Below the pieces are notes generated by a model. That model ran no database searches. It had not been told where the DNA came from and saw nothing but the letters and a program-made list of their open reading frames with translations. A stretch of DNA of 64,000 bases from a virus, in the IMG/VR virus record IMGVR_UViG_3300028801_000008, positions 37,167-101,166 of that record. One strand, 5' to 3'. The translations under genes and the position numbers were made by a program. Shown piece by piece: positions 56,784 to 64,000 of the stretch. Within the stretch, counting starts at the first letter, position 1, and the number at the start of each line of letters is the position of its first letter.

Positions 56784-56854
56784 ACCTCCTGTGCGCAGCG
56801 ACCACGACGCGTTGGTACCCATTCCTAGTTTGGTTCCTGTCCACGAGGTACTGA
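56780..56854 (+). CDS. 24-residue possible peptide
   Basis: MNLLCAATTTRWYPFLVWFL then four residues, hydrophobic end. GTG overlaps the upstream stop (GTGA) and it ends just before the next start. Only modest support. Confidence 0.35.
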   Translation: MNLLCAATTTRWYPFLVWFLSTRY

Positions 56855-56856
56855 CC

Positions 56857-57117
56857 ATGCTTCCAATCGCTGTATTGCTGTTCGCAAGCTGGTTCCATCA
56901 CACTAAACCCGCGCCGCCTGTCGCTCCTGCCGACCAAGTAGACCCGCTCGACAGTGGTGACCCGGACCATCCGTGCGTGGTCTACAAGGAGTGGCCGGGT
57001 GTGTTCACGTTCGAGGGCGACGACGATACCACTGGATTTGGAGTCACTTGTACGTCGGCGAAAGAGAACTGGAAAGAACAGATGACGCCGAAGTGGAGCG
57101 CCAGGAACCTTGTATGA
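56857..57117 (+). CDS. membrane-anchored hypothetical protein
   Basis: 86 residues from ATG 56857 (GAGG upstream): MLPIAVLLFASWFHH is an N-terminal anchor or signal, followed by a Pro/Asp-rich acidic body. No family. Confidence 0.55.
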   Translation: MLPIAVLLFASWFHHTKPAPPVAPADQVDPLDSGDPDHPCVVYKEWPGVFTFEGDDDTTGFGVTCTSAKENWKEQMTPKWSARNLV

Positions 57118-57281
57118 TGCAGAAATTCTGGTTGTTTCTCTACAAGTACGCCGCCAAGAAACTGGTTGGCGGCAAGTCGCGGCGCTATACGGCCCATGAG
57201 CTGAACTCCGTGCTCGGCGGCGCTCGCAACCGCGAGGTGCTGGTCATGCCGGACGGATCCATCATCGCCGTCTCGGACTGA
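57114..57281 (+). CDS. small hypothetical protein
   Basis: 55 residues, ATGA overlap: MMQKFWLFLYKYAAKKLVGG, aromatic then basic. No family. Confidence 0.55.
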   Translation: MMQKFWLFLYKYAAKKLVGGKSRRYTAHELNSVLGGARNREVLVMPDGSIIAVSD

Positions 57282-57287
57282 ACCGCC

Positions 57288-58178
57288 ATGCCCCCGATGA
57301 AAAAGACGAGCAAGAATCCCGCCAAGAAGGCGCCGGTAGAGTTCCATGCCACGCAGCGCCTAGAACACGGTTACGCGAAAGGCATCAAGGCGATCATCGG
57401 CCGCGTACTGGTAAAGCAGAAGCCGGAGCAGACGTTCAGTCAATGGCTGAACGAGCTCGCTCTGCGTTCCCGCATGCCAGACATACTGGCCGCTAGTGAG
57501 CTGCTGGCCACGCGCATGGTCCACGGCGCGCAGAAATCCAACTGGCGCTCCTGGCGCGAGGCGGCCAGCAGGTCGAGCCAAGCCGGCAAACTTTATCAAC
57601 TGCTCGAGGCCGAGATGCGGGGCCCGACGGGCGCACGCGTCCAGCAACTGATCAGGGAGAATGCTTCGCTGATTAGTTCCCTACCACTCGAAGCTGCCAC
57701 TACACTGACCAACGAAGTCACTAAGGCGCAGCAGGCCGGAGCTCGGCCGGCAACGATTGCCAAGATGTACCAGAAGCGGTTCCCCGAGCTGCTGCGCTCC
57801 AGGACGCGGCTCATATCCAGGACCGAGGCGCAGAAGGCCAGTTCGGCGCTCACCCGGGCGCGGTCCGAGGCGCTGAACCTCGAGTGGTTCGAGTGGGCGA
57901 CGTCGCACGACCAGCGCACCCGCGCCAGCCACGAGAACCTGAACGGCGTGCTTTGCTCGTGGGGCGACCTACCGGATCCAGAGGCGCTAGTCGACGAGAA
58001 GCCGCTTGGAAAGTACGCGCCGGGCAACATATTCAACTGCAGGTGCCTCATCATACCGTTGCTCGCGTTCTCGGACGTCAGCTGGCCGCACCGGGTCTAC
58101 CGCAACGGCTCCATCAAGACAATGACGCTCACGCAGTTCAAGCAAGTGGCCAGCGGCGACATCGCGGAGGCGGCATGA
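57288..58178 (+). CDS. Mu gpF-like head morphogenesis protein
   Basis: 296 residues. The C-terminal half has RTEAQKASSALTRARSEALN, then ATSHDQRTRASHENLNG and GKYAPGNIFNCRCLIIPLL, the Phage_Mu_F pattern ending in the PGNxxNCRC box. The N-terminal half is helical. MuF proteins sit at the portal and are needed for head assembly. Confidence 0.85.
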   Translation: MPPMKKTSKNPAKKAPVEFHATQRLEHGYAKGIKAIIGRVLVKQKPEQTFSQWLNELALRSRMPDILAASELLATRMVHGAQKSNWRSWREAASRSSQAGKLYQLLEAEMRGPTGARVQQLIRENASLISSLPLEAATTLTNEVTKAQQAGARPATIAKMYQKRFPELLRSRTRLISRTEAQKASSALTRARSEALNLEWFEWATSHDQRTRASHENLNGVLCSWGDLPDPEALVDEKPLGKYAPGNIFNCRCLIIPLLAFSDVSWPHRVYRNGSIKTMTLTQFKQVASGDIAEAA

Positions 58179-58495
58179 ACTACCGCCTGCCGTACGTGAC
58201 TCGGGTCTGCAAGACCCGCAAGAGGGGTGTTATGGCGCTGCGCATTCGTCGCCGTAGTAAGACGTTGCCTGACGAACGCAGACAGGTGGAGATACAAGCC
58301 GGAGACGTCATCCATTGGCGCGGCATGCTGATAGACGACGAGGTGCTGGAGGCCATTCTCAGCTCCAACAAGCGCCTGCTGTGGGCGTTCGTGAAGAGCG
58401 ACGAGGGCGACGTCATGGCGGTGCCTTACAGCGAGACGAACGTAATCTGGATGGAGGAGACGGACATCCTGCCGGAGTCGGAAGTGGAGATTTGA
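58175..58495 (+). CDS. hypothetical protein
   Basis: 106 residues from ATG 58175 (ATGA overlap with the MuF gene). Beta-rich (VEIQAGDVIHWRGMLIDDEV), basic N-terminus. Possibly a small head-tail connector, unconfirmed. Confidence 0.6.
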   Translation: MNYRLPYVTRVCKTRKRGVMALRIRRRSKTLPDERRQVEIQAGDVIHWRGMLIDDEVLEAILSSNKRLLWAFVKSDEGDVMAVPYSETNVIWMEETDILPESEVEI

Positions 58496-58496
58496 C

Positions 58497-58676
58497 ATGA
58501 AGAAGTTCAGGATATACGCGGGCGGCAAGGAGCTAACCGTGGAGGCCGACTGCTACAAGCAGGTCGGCTGCGAAATCGTCTTTTACAAGGACAACGCGGC
58601 CGTGGGCCAGGTCGTCATGGACAAGGGCGACGTCGTGATGGAGGCCTCCGCCGTCAAGGACTTCGCGACGTTTTGA
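58497..58676 (+). CDS. small hypothetical protein
   Basis: 59 residues beginning MKKFRIYAGGKELTVEADCY; strands with a ...YKDNAAV... turn. GGAG upstream. No family. Confidence 0.6.
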   Translation: MKKFRIYAGGKELTVEADCYKQVGCEIVFYKDNAAVGQVVMDKGDVVMEASAVKDFATF

Positions 58677-59104
58677 TGCTGTACAACCCACCGGTGGAGT
58701 CCGGATGCAATGGAGCATGTATGAACCTATCTGAATTGCTGCATGGAAATAACAACGATCTCAGCGACCACGATCTGGCGCATCTAGCTGATTGGGCCAC
58801 CGCATGGAAGGACAATACGCCGAATCCTTCTTGGAAGCGCGCATACGCGCTCATACGAGAGGGTGCGGATTTGCTGCTTCGGCGGCGTGCGATGTGCGCG
58901 GAAGTGTTTGAAAACCATGTTGGTCAGCTGCCGAGCGTCGAAGAAGAGCCTGTGTTGGAACCCGGCAGGGCGGTTCGTGTGCGGGGACAGCACACCGACG
59001 AGGTCTACACCATCAAGAACAATGAAATATCCAATAATTTGACGTTCTACAGACTAAACAATCTTTCTGGTCTATTCCTGCGCAGTTCGCTGGACGTACT
59101 TTAG
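58676..59104 (+). CDS. hypothetical protein
   Basis: 142 residues from ATG 58676; ATG 58721 (GGAG five bases upstream) is the better start, giving 127 residues: MNLSELLHGNNNDLSDHDL. Helical N-terminus, beta-rich end. No family. Confidence 0.55.
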   Translation: MLYNPPVESGCNGACMNLSELLHGNNNDLSDHDLAHLADWATAWKDNTPNPSWKRAYALIREGADLLLRRRAMCAEVFENHVGQLPSVEEEPVLEPGRAVRVRGQHTDEVYTIKNNEISNNLTFYRLNNLSGLFLRSSLDVL

Positions 59105-59112
59105 GCAAAGAT

Positions 59113-59141
59113 CGGGCGCAGTGACTTGTATCCTGCGCCCG
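59113..59141. other. GC-rich hairpin before the portal gene
   Basis: CGGGCGCA (59113-59120) pairs with TGCGCCCG (59134-59141). No T-tract follows, so it is more likely a regulatory or leader structure than a terminator. Confidence 0.4.
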
Positions 59142-59203
59142 GTGGTTCTAGGCACCACAACCGAAGCGGCGCAAGGGCGTTGTCTTGGAAAGGAATCCGA
59201 TAG

Positions 59204-61660
59204 ATGCCCAAGCCCCGCAAGCGCAAAATAGCGAACAACGTCGAGAAGCTGCTGGGCATCGGCGGAGCCACCACGGCGCAGGCCGCCGACTTGTTCTCCA
59301 ACTCCGGGGCCCGCATGGGCTTCGGCACGCCGTCGCTCGGCCAGGGCGCCGAGTACAACCTCGTGCGCCTGTCGTACGACTATTGGAACCTGATCACGTT
59401 GTTCCGCAACCACTGGATCAGCCGCCGCATCGTCGAGGTGCCGGCGCAGGACATGGTCAAGGCCTGGCCGACGATGACCAGCGACATCGAGCCGAAGGAT
59501 ATCACGCGCATCAACCGCGCACTGCGCAAGACCAACACCAAGAACAACATCCTCACCGGCCTGACGTGGGGGCGCCTGTTCGGCGGCGCCGGCGGCCTGA
59601 TGGTCATCGACGGCCAGGAGAACGAGCTCGACCAGCCGCTCGACCTCGAGTCCGTCAAGATCGGTGCGTACAAGGGCGTAATACCTTTCGACCGCTGGGC
59701 GGGAATTCACCCGAGCGGCGACGTGTGCACCGACATCAACCGGCCGTTGGACTTCGGCAAGCCGGAGACGTACGACGTCACGCCGGCCGGCGGCACGTCA
59801 TTCCAGGTCCACTCCAGCCGCGTGCTGCGCTTCCTCGGGCCCACCGTTCCGACGCCTGAGGTTGAGGCGCAGTCGTGGTGGGGCATCTCGGTGTTGGAGC
59901 CGTCGTACGAGTCCATCACCATGCTGGACAACACGATGTGGAACATCCTGTCGCTAACGTTCCGAGCCAACCTGCTGGGCATGAAGTTCCCGGAGCTGGC
60001 GCAGATGCTGTCCGGCCTCGGCTCGTCGCAGATGGCGACGCAAAAGTTCGAGCAGCGCATGACGGCGCTCAACCACCTGATGAGCAACAACTCGCTTATC
60101 CCGCTGCCGGCTGACGGCTCTATAGAGTCGACGCAGTTCAGCTTCGGCGGTCTCGGCGAGATCTTCCAGTTGTTCCAGTTGAATTTGGCTGGTGCGGCGC
60201 AGATGCCGGTTACACGCCTGTTCGGACGCACATACAACGGCCTGGGTCAAGCTGGTGATGGCGACGAGAAGATCTACGAAGAGAAGATCTCCACTGATCA
60301 GGCCACATACCTGCTCCCACAGCTAGAGAAACTGTATCCAGTCGTCTGCATGTCCGAGCTGGGCGAGGTGCCCGATGATCTCGACCTGCTCTGCCCCTCC
60401 ATCCGCGTGCTGGACGAGAAGGACAAGGCCGAGCTGGCCAAGGCTGTCGCAGACACCACCACGGTGTACCTCAATGGCGGCATCATGTCGCCGCGCAAGG
60501 TCGCGCAGGAAGTCAAGCGCACCAGCGACGTCACCGGTATCGGCTCCACGCTGGACGACGAGTTCATCCAGAAGCTCAGCGACGACGTGACTTCGGAAGG
60601 TGAGCTTGGCGAGGGCCTCTTCGGAGGCGAGGGCGCTGGTCTGGGCGAGGCCGACTCGCCAGCCAAGGCCATAAAGGCCGAGAACAAGACGGGCCAAGGC
60701 GAGGATCCTGACGAGCCGAAGGCGAAGCCAGAGGACAACGACGAGAAGAAGGGCCCAGAACTGGTCAAGAAGAAGGCTGGCAAGGCAACCGACATCGCTC
60801 CTGATCTTCCAGTACTGCCTACGGGGCTAAAGGTCGGCGAGGCATTGCTGTTCGGCGGTCAGACGCGCGTCGTCGCGTCCATCGGCGACGCCATTGAGGA
60901 CCTGGACGGAAAAACAGCCGTCCCGGTTCGCTTCACGGACGGCTCCATCGTGGCGTACGCCACGGACGCTCGCCATGGCACACGACCACTGCGCAAGAAG
61001 GCGGAAGACACCCTCTCGAACCGTACGTTCAAGAGTCTTCAGACGGCCCAAGAATACGCAGAAGGCGCGGCCGATATTGAAGGAAAACCAGTCTATGTGG
61101 CAGAACTTTGGGATGGCCACAAACTTCAGCGGCTTGGCTACAAACTTAGCTTTGCTGGTGAAGGTAGTGTGTACAAGGCCGAAGTTCCAAGGCACAGATC
61201 CTTTGACGAAGACGGCGCTTCCAGCGTCACCAACCGGGCGCAAGGCATGCTGGACTACCACGCGCTTCCCGTCCGCGTCGAGACGCCAGAAGGCGGAGTG
61301 CGCACCGGAGTCACACCGGATGGTGTAAGCTGGTCAACGACGATGCCCGCGGACTATGGCTTCATCGACATGGGGATCAACGGCTCAGATGGAGATTCCA
61401 TCGACTGCTACGTCGGTCCTTCACCGGAATCCAGCAACGTATTCGTGGTAGACCAGTACGATGTCAACGGCAAGAACTTCGATGAAACGAAGTGCATGAT
61501 CGGCTATCACACCGTGGAAAGCGCGAAAGAAGACTATATGCTTGGCCACCATCTGTCCAGCATGACGTTCGCAGCCATCACGTCATTCACGATGCCGATG
61601 TTCCGCCGCTGGTTGGCGACGCATGATCATTCGAAACCGTGCGATGCAGGAGTACTTTAG
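59204..61660 (+). CDS. portal protein (DUF1073-type) with C-terminal pyrophosphatase-like domain
   Basis: 818 residues. The first 500 or so follow the DUF1073 portal pattern: LVRLSYDYWNLITLFRNHWI near the start, SSRVLRFLGPTVPTPE and GDGDEKIYEEKISTDQATYL. A charged linker (about 480-540) leads to a C-terminal region with YGFIDMGINGSDGDSIDCYV, VFVVDQYDV and GYHTVESAKEDY. That fits the inorganic-pyrophosphatase-like (InPase) domain of phage proteins. The portal is the DNA channel of the head. Whether the second domain is processed off or functional is unknown. Confidence 0.8.
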   Translation: MPKPRKRKIANNVEKLLGIGGATTAQAADLFSNSGARMGFGTPSLGQGAEYNLVRLSYDYWNLITLFRNHWISRRIVEVPAQDMVKAWPTMTSDIEPKDITRINRALRKTNTKNNILTGLTWGRLFGGAGGLMVIDGQENELDQPLDLESVKIGAYKGVIPFDRWAGIHPSGDVCTDINRPLDFGKPETYDVTPAGGTSFQVHSSRVLRFLGPTVPTPEVEAQSWWGISVLEPSYESITMLDNTMWNILSLTFRANLLGMKFPELAQMLSGLGSSQMATQKFEQRMTALNHLMSNNSLIPLPADGSIESTQFSFGGLGEIFQLFQLNLAGAAQMPVTRLFGRTYNGLGQAGDGDEKIYEEKISTDQATYLLPQLEKLYPVVCMSELGEVPDDLDLLCPSIRVLDEKDKAELAKAVADTTTVYLNGGIMSPRKVAQEVKRTSDVTGIGSTLDDEFIQKLSDDVTSEGELGEGLFGGEGAGLGEADSPAKAIKAENKTGQGEDPDEPKAKPEDNDEKKGPELVKKKAGKATDIAPDLPVLPTGLKVGEALLFGGQTRVVASIGDAIEDLDGKTAVPVRFTDGSIVAYATDARHGTRPLRKKAEDTLSNRTFKSLQTAQEYAEGAADIEGKPVYVAELWDGHKLQRLGYKLSFAGEGSVYKAEVPRHRSFDEDGASSVTNRAQGMLDYHALPVRVETPEGGVRTGVTPDGVSWSTTMPADYGFIDMGINGSDGDSIDCYVGPSPESSNVFVVDQYDVNGKNFDETKCMIGYHTVESAKEDYMLGHHLSSMTFAAITSFTMPMFRRWLATHDHSKPCDAGVL

Positions 61661-61956
61661 TGGCCAGGGCCGGAGTAACGCACGACGGACATCTTATGTG
61701 GCACTGTCCAGGGTGCGACTCCACCCACGAAGTTCCGATCAAGGGCGACGACGCTTGGGAGTGGAACCAATCCACGTACGCGCCGACGGTGGACCCCTCC
61801 ATCCTCATATTCGACTACGACACCGGCATCACGCAGTGCCACTGTCGCATGAAGGATGGAATGATCTACTTCTTCGGTGACAGCTCGCACAAGCTGGCGG
61901 AGCGCACGGTTGACATGGACGATGACTTTGTTTGCGTAACCAAGGCGGTAGTGTGA
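61660..61956 (+). CDS. DUF6527-like protein
   Basis: 98 residues from GTG 61660 (TAGTG overlap with portal). MWHCPGCDSTHEV, TYAPTVDPSILIF and QCHCRMKDGMIYF match DUF6527. Zinc-binding probable. Confidence 0.65.
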   Translation: MARAGVTHDGHLMWHCPGCDSTHEVPIKGDDAWEWNQSTYAPTVDPSILIFDYDTGITQCHCRMKDGMIYFFGDSSHKLAERTVDMDDDFVCVTKAVV

Positions 61957-62180
61957 ACCCAGTATTCGTACAGACCCAACTGCTTGCCACTGGCAATCGC
62001 TTCCTACTAGTGGACACCCCATCAACCGGCAGCATGGCCCTGTATCTCAATGGCCTGTTCTTGACGCAGAACGTGGACTACACGCTCCTGGACAACGCCA
62101 TCACGCTTCTGCACAAGACTGTCGGTGACGGAGACGTGCTTACGGCGTGGTACATGAAACCGATCACAGCTACTCAGTGA
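61953..62180 (+). CDS. small virion-type protein
   Basis: 75 residues from GTG 61953 (GTGA overlap). TGSMALYLNGLFLTQNVDYT and a later ITLLHKTVGDGDV resemble short beta-structured phage head/tail proteins. Role uncertain. Confidence 0.5.
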   Translation: MNPVFVQTQLLATGNRFLLVDTPSTGSMALYLNGLFLTQNVDYTLLDNAITLLHKTVGDGDVLTAWYMKPITATQ

Positions 62181-62196
62181 AAGAACCGAGACTGTA

Positions 62197-62445
62197 ATGA
62201 CCGCATGGCTTATCGAGCGCGCCGATGTTGCGACGCCGCAATACTTCACCGTGCGCAACGGCGAGATGGCCTACACCCTGGACGTTGAGCAGGCCATGCG
62301 CTTCTCGCGCGGACAGGACGCCGCTGCGCTGCTTACGTACGTATTCTTCATAGACGCCACAGTGCGCCTGACCGAGCGCATATTTGCAGAACGCCGTACA
62401 CCATGGGACTCCCGCCAGTCGGGCCAAACTAGAAAGGCGGGATAA
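62197..62445 (+). CDS. small hypothetical protein
   Basis: 82 residues, mixed helix/strand (YTLDVEQAMRFSRGQDAAAL), basic end. No family. Confidence 0.55.
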   Translation: MTAWLIERADVATPQYFTVRNGEMAYTLDVEQAMRFSRGQDAAALLTYVFFIDATVRLTERIFAERRTPWDSRQSGQTRKAG

Positions 62446-62760
62446 GTGACACCAGAAATAGCGGTGGGAATTGGCGGCATACTGACTAGCATCATAGTAG
62501 CTGCTGTAATCTATGGGCGACTCACACAGCGAGTGGACGACGGAGATAAGAAAACAATTCAGCTAGAGCTAGGGCAAAAAGAGCACGGCAGTCGCCTCAG
62601 CGGGTTGGACCTGAAGGTGGATCGTCTCGAGCAATGGCGGAGCGGGTTCTCGGACGCGGCGCATGTCGCCGGAGTTTCAAGTTCATTGACGTCCGCTTTG
62701 GTGGCTGAGGCCGTCGACAGGCGCGCCGCCATAGCCACGGAGCGTAAGGACAATGCATAG
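62446..62760 (+). CDS. membrane-anchored coiled-coil protein
   Basis: 104 residues from GTG 62446. One membrane segment (IGGILTSIIVAAVIYGRL) and a charged coiled-coil tail. In phages this size and layout fits holin-like or spanin-like proteins, but nothing is specific. Confidence 0.5.
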   Translation: MTPEIAVGIGGILTSIIVAAVIYGRLTQRVDDGDKKTIQLELGQKEHGSRLSGLDLKVDRLEQWRSGFSDAAHVAGVSSSLTSALVAEAVDRRAAIATERKDNA

Positions 62761-63496
62761 AGTCGTACAAACCCGCACAGGCGAGGATGGGAACTGCTTC
62801 GCGGCGTGTTTAGCATCAATTTTGGATCTGCCACTTGAAGCCGTGCCGGAGATGTCCACGGACGATCAGGCTGAGCGCGCCAACGACTTCCTTGCCGGCT
62901 ACGGCCTGTCCTACCGCCGCGCGTTCATCGACGGCAAGAAGCCGGACGGCTACTCCACGATCGAGGGCATAAGCCCGCGCGGCGGGATGCATGCTTGCGT
63001 GGCGCACGACGGCGAGCTACTGTGGGACCCGCACCCCATCGAGGACGGCACGGGCCAGGGCCTCGTGGAGCCGCGATACTACGGGCTGCTGGAGTCCATT
63101 CTGGGCGTCACCGGCAAAGAACTGAAGAAGCACAAGTCGCTGGGACTTGACCAAGCCGGGTTCACGTGCCCGGACTGTGGTGCTGCCGTAGAGCGCAGGT
63201 ACAAGAACTCTACATGCCAAAAGTGCCTGGAAGCCAAGCACCAGGAGTACCTAAAGAAGTTCAAAGTTGCCAAGGCCAAGTTGACCGCGGTGCGTGGCAC
63301 ACCGGAGTACACAAAAGAGTTGGCGGCATTCAAAGCTGGCGGCTTTCATAAGAAGGGTTGGGGAGTCGACCAAGCCGGTACGATGATGCAGCTGCGTAGC
63401 AACACCAAGAAGCAAGGCGGTCCGTTCTTCATCCAGGAAACGACGGAGAGCGGCGCGGAGCGCACCATACCAGTGAAGAACCTGCGAAGGTATTAG
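62753..63496 (+). CDS. papain-like cysteine peptidase-type protein
   Basis: 247 residues. N-terminal RTGEDGNCFAACLASILDLP (Cys about 14) and a later GGMHACVAHDGELLWDPHP (His, Asp) form a cysteine-protease-like triad seen in phage C39-like proteins. A Cys-pair ribbon follows (FTCPDCGAAVERRY, CQKCLEA). Possibly a processing protease or a deubiquitinase-like fold; not proven. Confidence 0.65.
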   Translation: MHRVVQTRTGEDGNCFAACLASILDLPLEAVPEMSTDDQAERANDFLAGYGLSYRRAFIDGKKPDGYSTIEGISPRGGMHACVAHDGELLWDPHPIEDGTGQGLVEPRYYGLLESILGVTGKELKKHKSLGLDQAGFTCPDCGAAVERRYKNSTCQKCLEAKHQEYLKKFKVAKAKLTAVRGTPEYTKELAAFKAGGFHKKGWGVDQAGTMMQLRSNTKKQGGPFFIQETTESGAERTIPVKNLRRY

Positions 63497-63510
63497 ACAG
63501 AGGCGCGTCG

Positions 63511-63717
63511 ATGCCATACACCAAGATGTCCTACTGCCGCGCCCGCGTGCCGTTCCTTTGGAAGTGGACGCGCGAATGCGGCGTGCTGTACGCGCCGGGG
63601 GCGGACCATTGCGGCGTCTGCGGCGCGCCGCGAACCGAGCTCGTAGTGCCGAAGCCCATCAAGATCCCGCCTGGCGTGGTCTACATAATATACGAAAGCA
63701 AGAAGGAGAAGCAATGA
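63511..63717 (+). CDS. small zinc-ribbon protein
   Basis: 68 residues. HCGVCGAPRTEL and earlier YCRA, RECGV give a Cys ribbon. No family. Confidence 0.55.
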   Translation: MPYTKMSYCRARVPFLWKWTRECGVLYAPGADHCGVCGAPRTELVVPKPIKIPPGVVYIIYESKKEKQ

Positions 63718-63866
63718 TTGTAATTATTTTGGTAGTTCTCATCCTCATGAACGGCGTCGGATTCGGCACCGCCCCGGTGGGCGGCTACCGCTACGGCTAC
63801 GGCGGCCTTGGGTTCCTGCTGCTGATCCTGCTCATCCTCCAACTGCTCGGCTTCATCCATGCCTAG
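63714..63866 (+). CDS. small membrane protein (DUF3309-like)
   Basis: 50 residues from ATG 63714 (ATGA overlap): MIVIILVVLILMNGVGFGTA, then a Gly/Tyr-rich turn and LLLILLILQLLGFI. Resembles DUF3309 small membrane proteins. Confidence 0.6.
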   Translation: MIVIILVVLILMNGVGFGTAPVGGYRYGYGGLGFLLLILLILQLLGFIHA

Positions 63867-64000
63867 AGGCGTCAAACGAAGAGTGGAAGAAGTGCTGGTG
63901 TTCGGCCGTGGTCGTTTCACCGCCGCACCGGACTTCATGACCAAGCCATGCGCCGGCGGCGAGCACCGCAAATGCTACAGCCTGAAGTGCGCATGCGACT
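63859..64000 (+). CDS. partial CDS running off the window
   Basis: ATG 63859, at least 47 residues visible, incomplete at the window end. MPRGVKRRVEEVLVFGRGRF and a Cys-containing GEHRKCYSLKCACD; basic. No family. Confidence 0.5.
   Translation, partial: MPRGVKRRVEEVLVFGRGRFTAAPDFMTKPCAGGEHRKCYSLKCACD

Overview
The window is a stretch of a tailed double-stranded DNA bacteriophage genome (Caudoviricetes). About 145 short, tightly packed genes lie in two divergent arms, with packaging and head genes (small and large terminase, portal, MuF-like head protein) and a phage-type replication set. Lipobox, Sec-type and Tat-type signals, together with Shine-Dalgarno sites at most starts, indicate a bacterial host. 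The sequence does not identify that host. The tail, lysis and host-recognition genes are not in this window.

Left arm (bases 1 to about 48.4 kb, minus strand, read leftwards). The last part to be read (0.09-5.4 kb) is a translationally coupled cassette. It holds a TET-associated-type glycosyltransferase, a Cys-rich mini-protein, an APH-fold kinase, a sugar-nucleotidyltransferase, a 5-hydroxymethyl-dU DNA kinase helical-domain / alphaGPT-PPlase-like protein, a thymidylate-synthase-family pyrimidine (hydroxy)methylase, an HD phosphohydrolase and a DUF3310 protein. Together these look like a pathway that makes a hydroxymethylated pyrimidine, activates a sugar-like group and loads it onto DNA; this is the strongest candidate for an undescribed system. 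From 12 to 25 kb lies DNA metabolism: SNF2-like helicase, VRR-NUC nuclease, Cas4/RecB-like nuclease, family A DNA polymerase carrying a zinc-ribbon insertion, dCTP deaminase/dUTPase, ATP-dependent DNA ligase, a DHH phosphoesterase with a frameshift and a pyrimidine-dimer glycosylase. An SPFH membrane protein sits among them. From 25 to 45 kb is an accessory region of small genes: zinc-ribbon proteins, a J-domain protein, a 5'-nucleotidase, a SprT-like metalloprotein, a Fic protein, a metallophosphoesterase, lipoproteins, Sec and Tat signal proteins, and several membrane peptides of 22-39 residues. At 45.6-48.4 kb lies a Toprim/SF3-type primase-helicase.

The divergent intergenic region (48.4-48.97 kb) is AT-rich and has iteron-like direct and inverted repeats, as expected of an origin or control region.

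Right arm (48.97-64 kb, plus strand). Two paralogous GIY-YIG homing endonucleases interrupt the packaging and head region. A 640-base non-coding stretch before the terminase genes holds an unusual tRNA-Pro(UGG)-like gene with a CCA end but no D-arm. Then follow small terminase, large terminase, an HNH endonuclease, small unknown genes, the MuF-like head protein, a portal protein with a C-terminal pyrophosphatase-like domain, and small virion or accessory proteins. The last gene runs off the window.

Genes overlap by ATGA, GTGA, TGATG or TAGTG at most junctions, so expression probably depends on translational coupling within long polycistronic units. A TATAAT hexamer recurs at gene boundaries, sometimes overlapping the stop codon of the upstream gene. 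Many starts were placed by Shine-Dalgarno position rather than by the longest reading frame, and the evidence fields say so. Three genes appear broken by short indels; sequencing error and real recoding cannot be separated from the sequence alone.
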